Below, piece after piece: positions 1-6,078 of a stretch of DNA of 9,408 nt (positions are counted from its first letter, which is position 1; each line of letters starts with the position of its first letter). A program made the position numbers and the translations under genes. The stretch covers positions 1-9,408 of the forward strand of contig JALTNN010000096.1 in assembly GCA_027000685.1 (NCBI GenBank), given 5' to 3'. The notes below the pieces were generated by a model. It was not told the origin of the DNA. It saw nothing but the letters and a program-made list of their open reading frames with translations, and ran no database searches. The stretch comes from Microcaldota archaeon. Its GTDB lineage: Archaea; Iainarchaeota; Iainarchaeia; JAADDC01.

Positions 1-192
1 CCCCTCCACCCCTGAAGACACGAAGTCCCCAGCGGACCGGAGCCTCAACAGCTCGTACCTCGCCCTGAGGAGCTTCCTCACATCACCCTGCAGGTACAGC
101 CCCTGATCGATGTAGAAGCCGAGCATCACGGTGAACAGTCCCACCGCCGCGAGCAGGAGGAGTGCATACTCTACGGAAACCGTTCCCCTCAC
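1..192 (-). CDS. Small class III signal-peptide pilin / TadE-like protein (C-terminus cut by window edge)
   Basis: Reading from a GTG at 192 down to base 1 gives 64 codons with no stop, so the gene continues outside the window. The product starts MRGTVSVEYALLLLAAVG: a very short basic leader, a Glu five residues after the likely cleavage site (after Gly3), then a hydrophobic helix to about residue 27. This is the layout of archaeal type IV pilin-like precursors cut by a prepilin peptidase, and the VEYALLL stretch also recalls TadE-like minor pilins. The rest (residues 28-64) is polar and Arg/Leu-rich. The GTG overlaps the preceding gene's TGA (GTGA, 189-192), and a GGAGGGT Shine-Dalgarno lies 5 nt upstream. 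It is the third gene of a pilin cluster transcribed leftwards. Expected role: membrane-anchored pilus subunit or minor pilin. The family is clear from the N-terminus; the exact role is not. Confidence 0.75.
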   Translation of the reverse strand, partial: MRGTVSVEYALLLLAAVGLFTVMLGFYIDQGLYLQGDVRKLLRARYELLRLRSAGDFVSSGVEG

Positions 193-350
193 CTCAGACC
201 CTCCACTATGGTGTCCTTCATGGAGTACGCGGTCTCGAGCTCGGACTTTATGGTACTCGCCACGAGAAACACACCCGCCGCTGCCACGAGCGAGAGCAGG
301 ACACCTATCCCCACCATCATGAGGTACTCCACGTGTGCCTGTGACCTCAC
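189..350 (-). CDS. Small class III signal-peptide pilin, 53 aa
   Basis: This GTG-started frame encodes 53 residues beginning MRSQAHVEYLMMVGIGVLLS. The leader MRS, a Gln at +1 after the probable cleavage site and a Glu at +5 match euryarchaeal pilins with the Q-type class III signal peptide. A hydrophobic helix fills residues about 10-32 and is followed by a short charged tail (IKSELETAYSMKD...). It overlaps the upstream pilin stop as GTGA (347-350) and the downstream pilin start as GTGA (189-192), so the three genes are probably translationally coupled. A GGAGGG Shine-Dalgarno lies about 7 nt before the GTG. It is too short and has too weak a start codon for usual gene callers. The signature and the coupling make it a real gene. 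It is likely a pilus structural subunit anchored in the membrane before assembly. Confidence 0.78.
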   Translation of the reverse strand: MRSQAHVEYLMMVGIGVLLSLVAAAGVFLVASTIKSELETAYSMKDTIVEGLR

Positions 351-499
351 GGCACGGCCCTCCATATGACCTGTTTCTCCCCCTCGGCAACTCCTCCGGA
401 GAGGCTCCCTATTCCCACGATAGACGCCACCACTATGAGTGCGAGGAGGACGACTCCGCCCACGTCGAGCAGGTACTCCGTGGCTCCCTGGAACCTCAT
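347..499 (-). CDS. Small class III signal-peptide pilin, 50 aa
   Basis: The frame starts at ATG 499 and encodes 50 residues beginning MRFQGATEYLLDVGGVVLLA. The QGATEYLL stretch is a textbook euryarchaeal class III signal peptide: basic leader MRF, Gln at +1, Glu at +5, then an uninterrupted hydrophobic helix (residues about 9-34), with cleavage expected between Phe3 and Gln4. The short tail contains GGVAEGEKQVIW. An in-frame ATG 36 bases further upstream (535) was not chosen, because it would put 12 extra residues before the signal and would lie upstream of the TATA-like box at 521-527. That box is about 25 bp before ATG 499, which points to a leaderless mRNA. It is the first gene of a three-pilin operon running leftwards and may be a major or minor pilin. 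Confidence 0.8.
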   Translation of the reverse strand: MRFQGATEYLLDVGGVVLLALIVVASIVGIGSLSGGVAEGEKQVIWRAVP

Positions 500-519
500 C
501 GAACCATTATGGGTCTCCT

Positions 520-530
520 CATATAAATAA
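520..530 (-). promoter_or_regulatory. TATA-like box for the pilin operon (possibly bidirectional)
   Basis: On the minus strand this reads TTTATAT (527 to 521), close to the archaeal TATA consensus. Its centre is about 25 bp before the pilin ATG at 499, where a leaderless transcript would start. On the plus strand the same bases read TATAAAT (522-528), which could also direct rightward transcription starting near 550 and give the MscS gene a leader of about 28 nt. Seen in sequence; use is inferred. Confidence 0.55.
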
Positions 531-540
531 CGCACAGCCC

Positions 541-557
541 GAAAGACTTTTTGATTT
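541..557 (+). promoter_or_regulatory. Possible BRE/TATA element for the MscS gene
   Basis: GAAAGACTTTTTGAT starts with a purine-rich stretch like an archaeal BRE and continues into a T-rich box centred near 551, about 26 bp before ATG 578. No Shine-Dalgarno is visible before that ATG, so a leaderless start is plausible. The box is a poor TATA match, and the TATAAAT at 522-528 is the competing candidate. Confidence 0.3.
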
Positions 558-577
558 CCTTACCCTATTCTAACACA

Positions 578-1573
578 ATGGACCCAAAGGCGTATCTCTA
601 CGGGGCAATACTGTTCCTCTACGTCGTCCTCAGACCCGTGTACACGAGGCTCATCCGCAAACTCCTCTCGTTAACGAAGACTAACGTGGACGACAGGCTG
701 TTCTCCGCGGTGGAGATGCCGCTCTGGCTGGCCATATTCCTCCTCCTCCTTGACATCCTCGTGACGGACCTCTATCCCAGTGGGCTAGTCCACGGGATTA
801 TGCTGACCCTCGTCATATTCCTCATAGTCCTTGCACTCCTGCGGGCCGGTCGCATCCTTATCTACGAGGTGGCATTACCAGCGGGCGTTGTCAAAGCAGA
901 CGAGAAAACCCTGAACACAGTAAAGTCCGTCCTCACAAACATCTACGCAGCCCTCATACTGTTCTTCGGGTTCATTTACGTCCTCAGCCTTTGGAACGTA
1001 GATATAACCCCCCTCATCGCCTCTGCAGGCCTGTTTGGCATAGTGATGGGCCTGGCCCTGAAGGACCCCCTCGAGAACCTAATTTCCGGCGTCCTCCTCC
1101 TCTTGGATCCGCCCTTCCGGGTGGGCGACATCGTGAGGATAGGGGATCTCGTGGGCGAGGTGAAGGAAATAGGGATGAGGAACACAAAGATACTCACGTT
1201 TGACGGAGACCTCGTCACCCTTCCCAACTCCATCGTGATAAAGAACGAGGTGGAGGACTTCCACCTCCCCAACGAGAGGGTCAGGGTCAGGATAAGGGTT
1301 GGCGTCTCCTACGACTCGGATCCGGACCACGTGAAGAGGATCCTCCTGGACATAGCCTCTTCCCACCCCCTCGTCCTCAAGGATCCAGAGCCACAGGCCC
1401 TCTTCCTGGAGTTGGGAGACTTCGCACTCATCTTTGAGCTAAGGGTGTGGACAGAGCTCCCCAATAAGATGCAGGTGCTCTCCGACCTAAACACGGAGAT
1501 AATAAAGCGGTTCAGGGAGGAGGGCATCGAAATACCCTTCCCTATCCGAACGGTTTACCTCAAGGAGTCCTGA
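578..1573 (+). CDS. MscS-family small-conductance mechanosensitive channel, 331 aa
   Basis: A cytoplasmic-membrane channel expected to open under membrane tension and release solutes during hypo-osmotic shock. Hydrophobic segments lie at residues about 6-22, 48-65, 70-88 and 118-138. They are followed by the conserved pore helix and beta-domain entry at about 143-185 (PLIASAGLFGIVMGLALKDP, then ENLISGVLLLLDPPFRVGD). Next comes the MscS beta domain with VGEVKEIGMRNTKILTFDGD and the LPNS motif (215-218), and a C-terminal alpha/beta region ending in GIEIPFPIRTVYL, the usual MscS C-terminal strand. With five membrane segments it is somewhat larger than E. coli MscS (286 aa, three segments). The ATG at 578 is preferred over an in-frame TTG at 551, which would add a nine-residue polar extension. 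The 3' end overlaps the convergent SHMT gene by 14 bp. The family call is secure; ion selectivity and physiological trigger cannot be read. Confidence 0.93.
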   Translation: MDPKAYLYGAILFLYVVLRPVYTRLIRKLLSLTKTNVDDRLFSAVEMPLWLAIFLLLLDILVTDLYPSGLVHGIMLTLVIFLIVLALLRAGRILIYEVALPAGVVKADEKTLNTVKSVLTNIYAALILFFGFIYVLSLWNVDITPLIASAGLFGIVMGLALKDPLENLISGVLLLLDPPFRVGDIVRIGDLVGEVKEIGMRNTKILTFDGDLVTLPNSIVIKNEVEDFHLPNERVRVRIRVGVSYDSDPDHVKRILLDIASSHPLVLKDPEPQALFLELGDFALIFELRVWTELPNKMQVLSDLNTEIIKRFREEGIEIPFPIRTVYLKES

Positions 1574-2753
1574 CTGCGTACTTCACCTCCTGGTACTCGG
1601 CCCTAAAGGCGACGACCTCCTCCCTCGTCCCCTCCGGGTCTCTAAGGGCCTTTTCCATAAGCTCTGCTATGTAGTCCATCTCTCCTTCCTTCATACCGAA
1701 CCGCGTCATCTCCTGAACCCCTATCCTAATTCCGCTGGGGTCTTTGGGATTGTCGTCCCAGGGAAGCAGGTTCTTGTTAAGGATGATGTTCGCCCGCTCC
1801 AGCATCTCCGCTACACGTTTACCGCCTCCTTTGTCCCTCACATCCACAGCTATCTGGTGGGTCTCTGTGAAGCCGAGGGCCTCCGCCACCACGTTCCAGC
1901 CACGTGTATAGAGTGCTTCGGCAAGCGCCTTTGCGTTCTTCACGGTCTGCTTCGCGTAGGCTTCACCATACCTCTTCATCTCCTCGAGGGTGACTGCGAG
2001 GGAGGCAAGCCTGTGGATGTGGTGATTTGAGACAATAAAGGGGAAGGTTGTGCTGTACACCTCCTTGAATGCTCCCTCGTCGTTAGAAAGGATCACGCCG
2101 CCCTGCGGCCCTGGAAAGGTTTTGTGGGTAGAGGCAGTCACGAGGACGGCCCCTTCCTTCAGGGGATCAGGGAACGTCCCGAGCTGGAGCCCAAGGACGT
2201 GGGCCGAGTCATGGATTATGGGTATCCCCTCCTCGCTGAGCTCCTTCACGGGGTGCGGGAACAGGTACAGGGAGGCCCCAAGAACGACGAAATCGGGTTT
2301 TTCGCCTCTAATCGTCTTTCTTGCTCCGTCAATGTCCACGTTCCAGCTTTCCAGGTCAAAGGGTAACGAGACGGTTCTGAAGCCCAGAACCTTCGCCCCC
2401 AACTCATGGCTTATGTGTGCCCCAGAAGACAGGCCCACGTTTACCAACAGCCCACGCCTTTTCATTGCAAAGAATGCCGAGAAGTTCGCCGTCACCCCCG
2501 ATATAGGTCTTACATCCACGTACTTTACTCCAAACACCTCTGTGAACAGCTCGGTAGCATACACCTCGAGCTCGTCGGCATACTTAGTTCCCTGGTAGTA
2601 GCGTTTGCCCGGCTTGCCCTCTGCATATCTGTGCATGAAGTCGTTGACATACACACGCTTTGCCCTCTCACTCATTACGTTCTCCGAGGCGATGAGGTTT
2701 ATACACCGGCTCCTCCAAGCCTCCTGTTTTTGTACGACCTCCTCCACCTTCAA
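1560..2753 (-). CDS. glyA: Serine hydroxymethyltransferase
   Basis: PLP-dependent cytosolic enzyme converting serine and a tetrahydropterin to glycine and methylene-pterin (folate or an archaeal analogue). The 397-residue product shows the SHMT landmarks in order: IASEN (21-25), the PLP- and substrate-site segment HRYAEGKPGKRYYQGTKYAD (41-60), GAHISH with the ring-stacking His113, DSAH (182-185), and the Schiff-base lysine K211 in TASTHKTFPGPQGG. It is a little shorter than bacterial SHMT (about 417 aa). The start is TTG, overlapping the TGA of the upstream ThyX-like gene (TTGA, 2750-2753), and is fixed by a strong Shine-Dalgarno AGGAGGTG five bases upstream. It is the second gene of an operon with the ThyX-like protein. 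That pairing is meaningful because thymidylate synthesis uses SHMT's methylene-pterin product. Which pterin it uses cannot be decided here. Confidence 0.95.
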   Translation of the reverse strand: MKVEEVVQKQEAWRSRCINLIASENVMSERAKRVYVNDFMHRYAEGKPGKRYYQGTKYADELEVYATELFTEVFGVKYVDVRPISGVTANFSAFFAMKRRGLLVNVGLSSGAHISHELGAKVLGFRTVSLPFDLESWNVDIDGARKTIRGEKPDFVVLGASLYLFPHPVKELSEEGIPIIHDSAHVLGLQLGTFPDPLKEGAVLVTASTHKTFPGPQGGVILSNDEGAFKEVYSTTFPFIVSNHHIHRLASLAVTLEEMKRYGEAYAKQTVKNAKALAEALYTRGWNVVAEALGFTETHQIAVDVRDKGGGKRVAEMLERANIILNKNLLPWDDNPKDPSGIRIGVQEMTRFGMKEGEMDYIAELMEKALRDPEGTREEVVAFRAEYQEVKYAVRTP

Positions 2754-4144
2754 CCAAACACCTCCTTCCGCGAATGTTTCAACCTCCTGTGTAGCTCTTC
2801 GTCGTAGTTCGGCACGATTCCCCTCACGAAAGGACAGTAATCAGGTTCCGGACAGCCCCCAACAACGCACTTTGGTAACGGAACCCTCGAACCGTTCACA
2901 TCACCGGTAAGAACCTCGAAGAGGAGCTCCCCGTATCCGGGCACGGATCCCTTCAGGAGGTAGGGAATCCTTCTGACAACCTGCTTCATGGAGACCTCGG
3001 CCCTATCGCACGACCTTGTTCGGTAAAACAGGGAAGGGGCAGTTAGGTGGGCAAAGTTCAATCTGAAACGAACACCAATCCTCACCGACTGGGGCAGTGC
3101 ATAGACGAGCTCATACTCGTTCCCGTCGAGTTCTCTAAAACCTTCCAACACCCACTCGTAGAGCCTCCTCGCCTCCCCCTCGTTTTCCACGGAGGGATAG
3201 ACGTAGAAGTCACCCCTTTCCATGGCGTTGTATATACCCTCCACTTCTATGGGCATCGTTCTATGCCTTTTCAGCTCGTTAAAGGTGGTCAGGGGAATCC
3301 TTCCCGAGAAGGTGACCGAAAACTCGTTCACGTGCTCAAAGGAGATCTTGGACAGTTCTAGGGCATTCTCCACCATTCCCCTCCAGTCTCCCGGAGGATC
3401 CCTCCTTATCCCTTCTAAAACCTCCCGGTACTTTTTCACTCCCCTCTTCTCACCGTTCCACTCGTACGAAACAACAGAGAGTTCGTCTTGCACATCAAGC
3501 TTTTTCCTGTGGAAGGGGTGAGGAAACGGCCCTCCCATCGCCGGAGCATTTACGCTGGCAACGAACAGGTCTGCAAGGTCAGATGCGAGAACAACCTCCT
3601 TCAGCCTGCTCAAAAGCTCGTCGATCTCGGGGTGGTCACCTCCCCATCTAACGAGGTTTGCCACACTTTCAACGGACATCACGGCTACCATGTGGGTGGG
3701 CGTTCCGAGCCCGAGCACCCCCCTGGCCTCTTCCCTCCTTATCCCAAGGCCTAGAAGCTCCTTGTAAACCCTGATCTCCTCTCGAATAAACCTTACTACC
3801 TCCTTCCCAACCCAAGAGGGCACCTCCGGCCTTTCTACGGGAACGTATCTCTGGGACAACACCATGTAGGAACCGAAGGGGAAGGCCGTTATGTATAAAT
3901 CTAAGATCCTGCTCCCCCTTATGACGAACAGGGCCGAGGTTGATGTGGTCATGGATGCATAGCCCCTCACCACCGCTCTGATCAAGATATCCCTTACCCT
4001 CCTTTTCATCTCGTCACGGGAGAGGGACTCGTACGTTTTCAGGAAATCGTCTGCTGATACGGTTCCAAAACCGCCCATGGCAACGATTTCCGACGGACCG
4101 AGTTCCCTGTAATGGGGGAAGGTGTCAAGGAGCTCTACCTCCAC
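2750..4144 (-). CDS. thyX: Tandem (two-domain) ThyX-like flavin-dependent thymidylate synthase homologue, 464 aa
   Basis: ThyX makes dTMP from dUMP with FAD, NADPH and methylene-pterin, and usual ThyX proteins are about 220-250 aa. This one looks like two ThyX folds in series. Half 1 (about 1-210): GYASMTTSTSALFVIRG, then FGSYMVLSQRYV, which aligns with the end of the ThyX signature RHRxxSxNExSxRY and keeps S92, S97, R99 and Y100, but has Ala-Phe-Pro (87-89) where RHR should be. EEARGVLGL (138-146) follows, as in ThyX. Half 2 (about 255-464): SFEHVNEFSVTFSGRI, then LKRHRTMPIEVEGIY, which keeps RHR (293-295) but lacks SxRY; then ALPQSVRIGVRFRLN and YRTRSCDRAE (374-383), resembling the C-terminal Arg/Glu motif of ThyX. 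Cysteines 426, 431 and 437 near the C-terminus could bind a metal. The start is GTG with a TATA-like box about 27 bp upstream. It leads an operon with glyA, which supports a folate/thymidylate role. The catalytic state is uncertain. Confidence 0.72.
   Translation of the reverse strand: MEVELLDTFPHYRELGPSEIVAMGGFGTVSADDFLKTYESLSRDEMKRRVRDILIRAVVRGYASMTTSTSALFVIRGSRILDLYITAFPFGSYMVLSQRYVPVERPEVPSWVGKEVVRFIREEIRVYKELLGLGIRREEARGVLGLGTPTHMVAVMSVESVANLVRWGGDHPEIDELLSRLKEVVLASDLADLFVASVNAPAMGGPFPHPFHRKKLDVQDELSVVSYEWNGEKRGVKKYREVLEGIRRDPPGDWRGMVENALELSKISFEHVNEFSVTFSGRIPLTTFNELKRHRTMPIEVEGIYNAMERGDFYVYPSVENEGEARRLYEWVLEGFRELDGNEYELVYALPQSVRIGVRFRLNFAHLTAPSLFYRTRSCDRAEVSMKQVVRRIPYLLKGSVPGYGELLFEVLTGDVNGSRVPLPKCVVGGCPEPDYCPFVRGIVPNYDEELHRRLKHSRKEVFG
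2759..2766 (-). promoter_or_regulatory. Shine-Dalgarno of glyA
   Basis: The minus strand reads AGGAGGTG, a near-perfect anti-16S match, five bases before the TTG at 2753. It lies inside the end of the ThyX-like coding region and decides the otherwise unusual TTG start for SHMT. Confidence 0.75.
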
Positions 4145-4258
4145 GGTAGGTAGGTTCCGCCGTTCCTGTTATTAGTGCTACCCTTTGATTACCGAACCCC
4201 GACCTTCAGAAGACGAACCCTGCCTTATTAAGTTACCTTCGAGACGAAGAAGTATTAC
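4145..4258. promoter_or_regulatory. Divergent promoter region between the ThyX-like/glyA and ASCH operons
   Basis: This 114-bp spacer separates two divergent GTG-started genes. A minus-strand TAATAA at 4174-4169 is centred about 27 bp before the ThyX-like GTG. A plus-strand TTATTAA at 4225-4231 is centred about 31 bp before the ASCH GTG. Neither gene has a convincing Shine-Dalgarno, so both look leaderless or nearly so. The boxes are weak matches, and no operator-like inverted repeat was recognised. Confidence 0.4.
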
Positions 4259-4639
4259 GTGCTGCTTACCATCGGCGATGAGAGGGTATTCAGGGCAATA
4301 GTGAGGGGAGAAAAGACGTACGAGGGGAGAAGGTGGAAGGAGAAGTACACAGACGTCCGCCCTGGCGATATCATCGTCTTCCTGCACGAGGGACAGCCGG
4401 AGTTCGTGGTGGCAAGGGTGACGGATGTGAGGAGGTATGACACCGTGGGGGACATGGTTCGTGAGCTCTGGAGGGAGCTTGTCCCCTTTGCCGAGAGCGA
4501 GGAGGACGCCCTCAAGCTATACAAGAGGTATTACTCGGAGAACGATCCCGCCGTGGCCTTCGGGATAGAGGTCCTCTCCGTCGAGCAGCTCGACGAAAGA
4601 ACCTATAGAAAGTGGCTGGGGAGGGTACTGTGGAGATAG
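4259..4639 (+). CDS. ASCH-domain protein, 126 aa
   Basis: A small protein whose whole length fits an ASCH (ASC-1 homology) domain, a beta-barrel related to PUA and generally thought to bind RNA or nucleosides. Near the N-terminus it has the family signature GxKxxExR as G17-E-K19-T-Y-E22-G-R24. This is followed by VRPGDIIVF (33-41), the strand-turn typical of these barrels, VVARVTDVRRY (50-60), and a helical insert (about 65-90). The closing strand is AFGIEVLSVEQL. Some ASCH proteins are amidohydrolases acting on acetylated cytidine (E. coli YqfB), and others bind RNA without known catalysis. The substrate here is unknown. It starts with GTG, has no clear Shine-Dalgarno, and leads a three-gene operon. 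Its last codons overlap the radical SAM gene by 10 bp. Confidence 0.85.
   Translation: MLLTIGDERVFRAIVRGEKTYEGRRWKEKYTDVRPGDIIVFLHEGQPEFVVARVTDVRRYDTVGDMVRELWRELVPFAESEEDALKLYKRYYSENDPAVAFGIEVLSVEQLDERTYRKWLGRVLWR
4618..4625 (+). promoter_or_regulatory. Shine-Dalgarno choosing the radical SAM start
   Basis: GGGGAGGG ends four bases before GTG 4630 and lies inside the ASCH coding region. It favours GTG 4630 over the in-frame GTG at 4612 (upstream of it) and GTG at 4657 (no comparable site). Confidence 0.55.
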
Positions 4640-6078
4640 GAGCGACAGAGAAGAGGGTGGCGGAGGGGAGGCTGAGGGTAGCCCTCATATATCCAGGAAC
4701 GTACAAAGAGGCCGTGTCCTCCTTGGGTTACCTCATGGTCTATTCCCTCCTTAACGAGGACCCTGAGGTCGTAGCCCACAGGTTTACCCTCGAGTCCCCC
4801 TTTTCCATAGAGGAGAACCTCCCCCTGAAGGCCTACGACGTCATCGTGGCCTCTGTCCACTTCGAGCCCCAGCTCCCGAAACTCCTCGCATACCTCGAGA
4901 GGATGGGCGTCCCGCTGAGGAAGGAAGAGAGGGAGAGGAGGATAATCCTTGGTGGGCCCGGCGTCTGGAACCCCTTTCCATCCTCTGCCTTCGCCGACGG
5001 TGTGTTCATAGGGGACGGGGAGGACACGGTACCCAGGCTGCCGGACTTCGCTCACCTGCACCCAACCGAATGGAGGATGGACGGCCTCTTCTCCACGTGG
5101 AGCGGGGAGGCCACGAGGTTCGCGTACCACGACCTCTCCTACCCCTATACCCACATCCTTACTGACAGCACCGCCTACGGGAGATTCCCCCTCTTCCTTG
5201 AGGTGAACAGGGGTTGTAGGTTCGCGTGTAGGTTCTGCCTCGTGGGGTGGACGGAGCCCCACAGGAACAGGAAGTTCTCACAGGTCCTCAGGATAATGGA
5301 GGAACACTTCGAGAGGGGGGCTGAAAAGGTTGTGTTCTTCGGTTCGGACGTCCTCTCCTTTCCCCACATAAAGAGGCTTTTGGACGACCTCGCCTCCTTC
5401 GGAATACCCTTTTCAATCCCCTCCACCCGGGTTGACAAGATCGACGACGAGCTCCTCTCCATCCTCGCCCGTGGGGGTGTGAGGACGCTCACAATAGCCC
5501 CTGAGACGGCTTACTGGAAGAGAAAGGTGTTCATCTCGAAGCCACTCCCGAACGAGGACGTGGTCGAAGTCGCGAGGAGGGCGAGCTCGTACGGAATAAG
5601 GAAGGTCAAGCTCTACTTCGTCCTCGGCTTCCCCGGGACGACAGAAGAAGAGGTAGAAACCCTGATTAATCTCGTCAGGGAGGTAAGGAGGTATGTGAAA
5701 GTCGGCGGAACGGTCTCCGTGTTCGTCCCAAAGCCCTACACACCCTTCCAGTACCTCCCTATGGAGGAGATAGAGAGAACGGCGAAGCTCCTGAAATACG
5801 TCAAGAGGAAGACAGGATTCAACACCATGAATCCGAAGAGGGCCGCCCTCCAGACGTTGCTCTCCGTGGGGGACGAGAAGGTCTCAGAGCTACTCCTCAG
5901 GGCCTACAGGAACTTCAACTACTTCTACTGGAGGAGGGTGGCACGGGAGATGGGCATAGACATTGATACCTACCTATACGGGCCGAGGAAGACACCTTGG
6001 ATGGATGTAGTGGAGACGTACGTTCCGAAGAGGGGTATAGAGGAGGGCTTCGAGGTGTCAAAGGGGGTGTACGGGTGA
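4630..6078 (+). CDS. Radical SAM protein with N-terminal B12-binding-like domain, function unknown, 482 aa
   Basis: The protein carries a [4Fe-4S]/S-adenosylmethionine radical core. The N-terminal half (about 15-170) starts RVALIYPGTYKEAVSSLGY and includes LGGPGVWNPFPSS (107-119) and FIGDGEDTVP, a Rossmann-like layout as in B12-binding or Radical_SAM_N2 regions. The classical cobalamin-binding DxHxxG motif is not seen. The radical SAM core opens with LEVNRGCRFACRFC, where Cys196, Cys200 and Cys203 form the CxxxCxxC cluster site. Further core features are FFGSDVLSF, a TIAPET strand (288-293) and LYFVLGFPGTTEEE. The overall pattern resembles the YgiQ/TIGR03960-like group of uncharacterised radical SAM proteins, an assignment from memory of motifs. 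The C-terminus (about 400-482) is helical with an aromatic stretch NFNYFYWRR. It is the middle gene of the ASCH operon, overlapping ASCH by 10 bp and the DTD2-like gene by a GTGA. Substrate unknown. Confidence 0.82.
   Translation: MEIGATEKRVAEGRLRVALIYPGTYKEAVSSLGYLMVYSLLNEDPEVVAHRFTLESPFSIEENLPLKAYDVIVASVHFEPQLPKLLAYLERMGVPLRKEERERRIILGGPGVWNPFPSSAFADGVFIGDGEDTVPRLPDFAHLHPTEWRMDGLFSTWSGEATRFAYHDLSYPYTHILTDSTAYGRFPLFLEVNRGCRFACRFCLVGWTEPHRNRKFSQVLRIMEEHFERGAEKVVFFGSDVLSFPHIKRLLDDLASFGIPFSIPSTRVDKIDDELLSILARGGVRTLTIAPETAYWKRKVFISKPLPNEDVVEVARRASSYGIRKVKLYFVLGFPGTTEEEVETLINLVREVRRYVKVGGTVSVFVPKPYTPFQYLPMEEIERTAKLLKYVKRKTGFNTMNPKRAALQTLLSVGDEKVSELLLRAYRNFNYFYWRRVAREMGIDIDTYLYGPRKTPWMDVVETYVPKRGIEEGFEVSKGVYG

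Noticed and set aside
131..526. Plus-strand small open frames at 131-526
   Set aside because: They are opposite the three pilin genes, whose signal peptides and coupled starts are much stronger evidence.
551..577. TTG start nine codons upstream for MscS
   Set aside because: Weak codon with no Shine-Dalgarno and a non-family extension, overlapping a probable promoter box. ATG 578 begins directly before the first membrane segment.
2050..2598. 182-codon plus-strand open frame opposite glyA
   Set aside because: Antisense shadow of conserved SHMT sequence with no family resemblance.
4612..4629. GTG 4612 as start of the radical SAM gene
   Set aside because: The strong GGGGAGGG lies after this codon and is correctly spaced for GTG 4630.
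4603..5262. 219-codon minus-strand open frame opposite the radical SAM gene
   Set aside because: Composition (Pro/Gly/Arg/Val-rich) is what antisense to purine-rich AGG/GAG codons produces; the opposite strand holds clear cluster-binding cysteines.
5997..6074. 26-residue N-terminal extension of the DTD2-like gene
   Set aside because: It lies wholly inside the end of the radical SAM gene in another frame. GTG 6075 has a Shine-Dalgarno and the GTGA overlap typical of this window.
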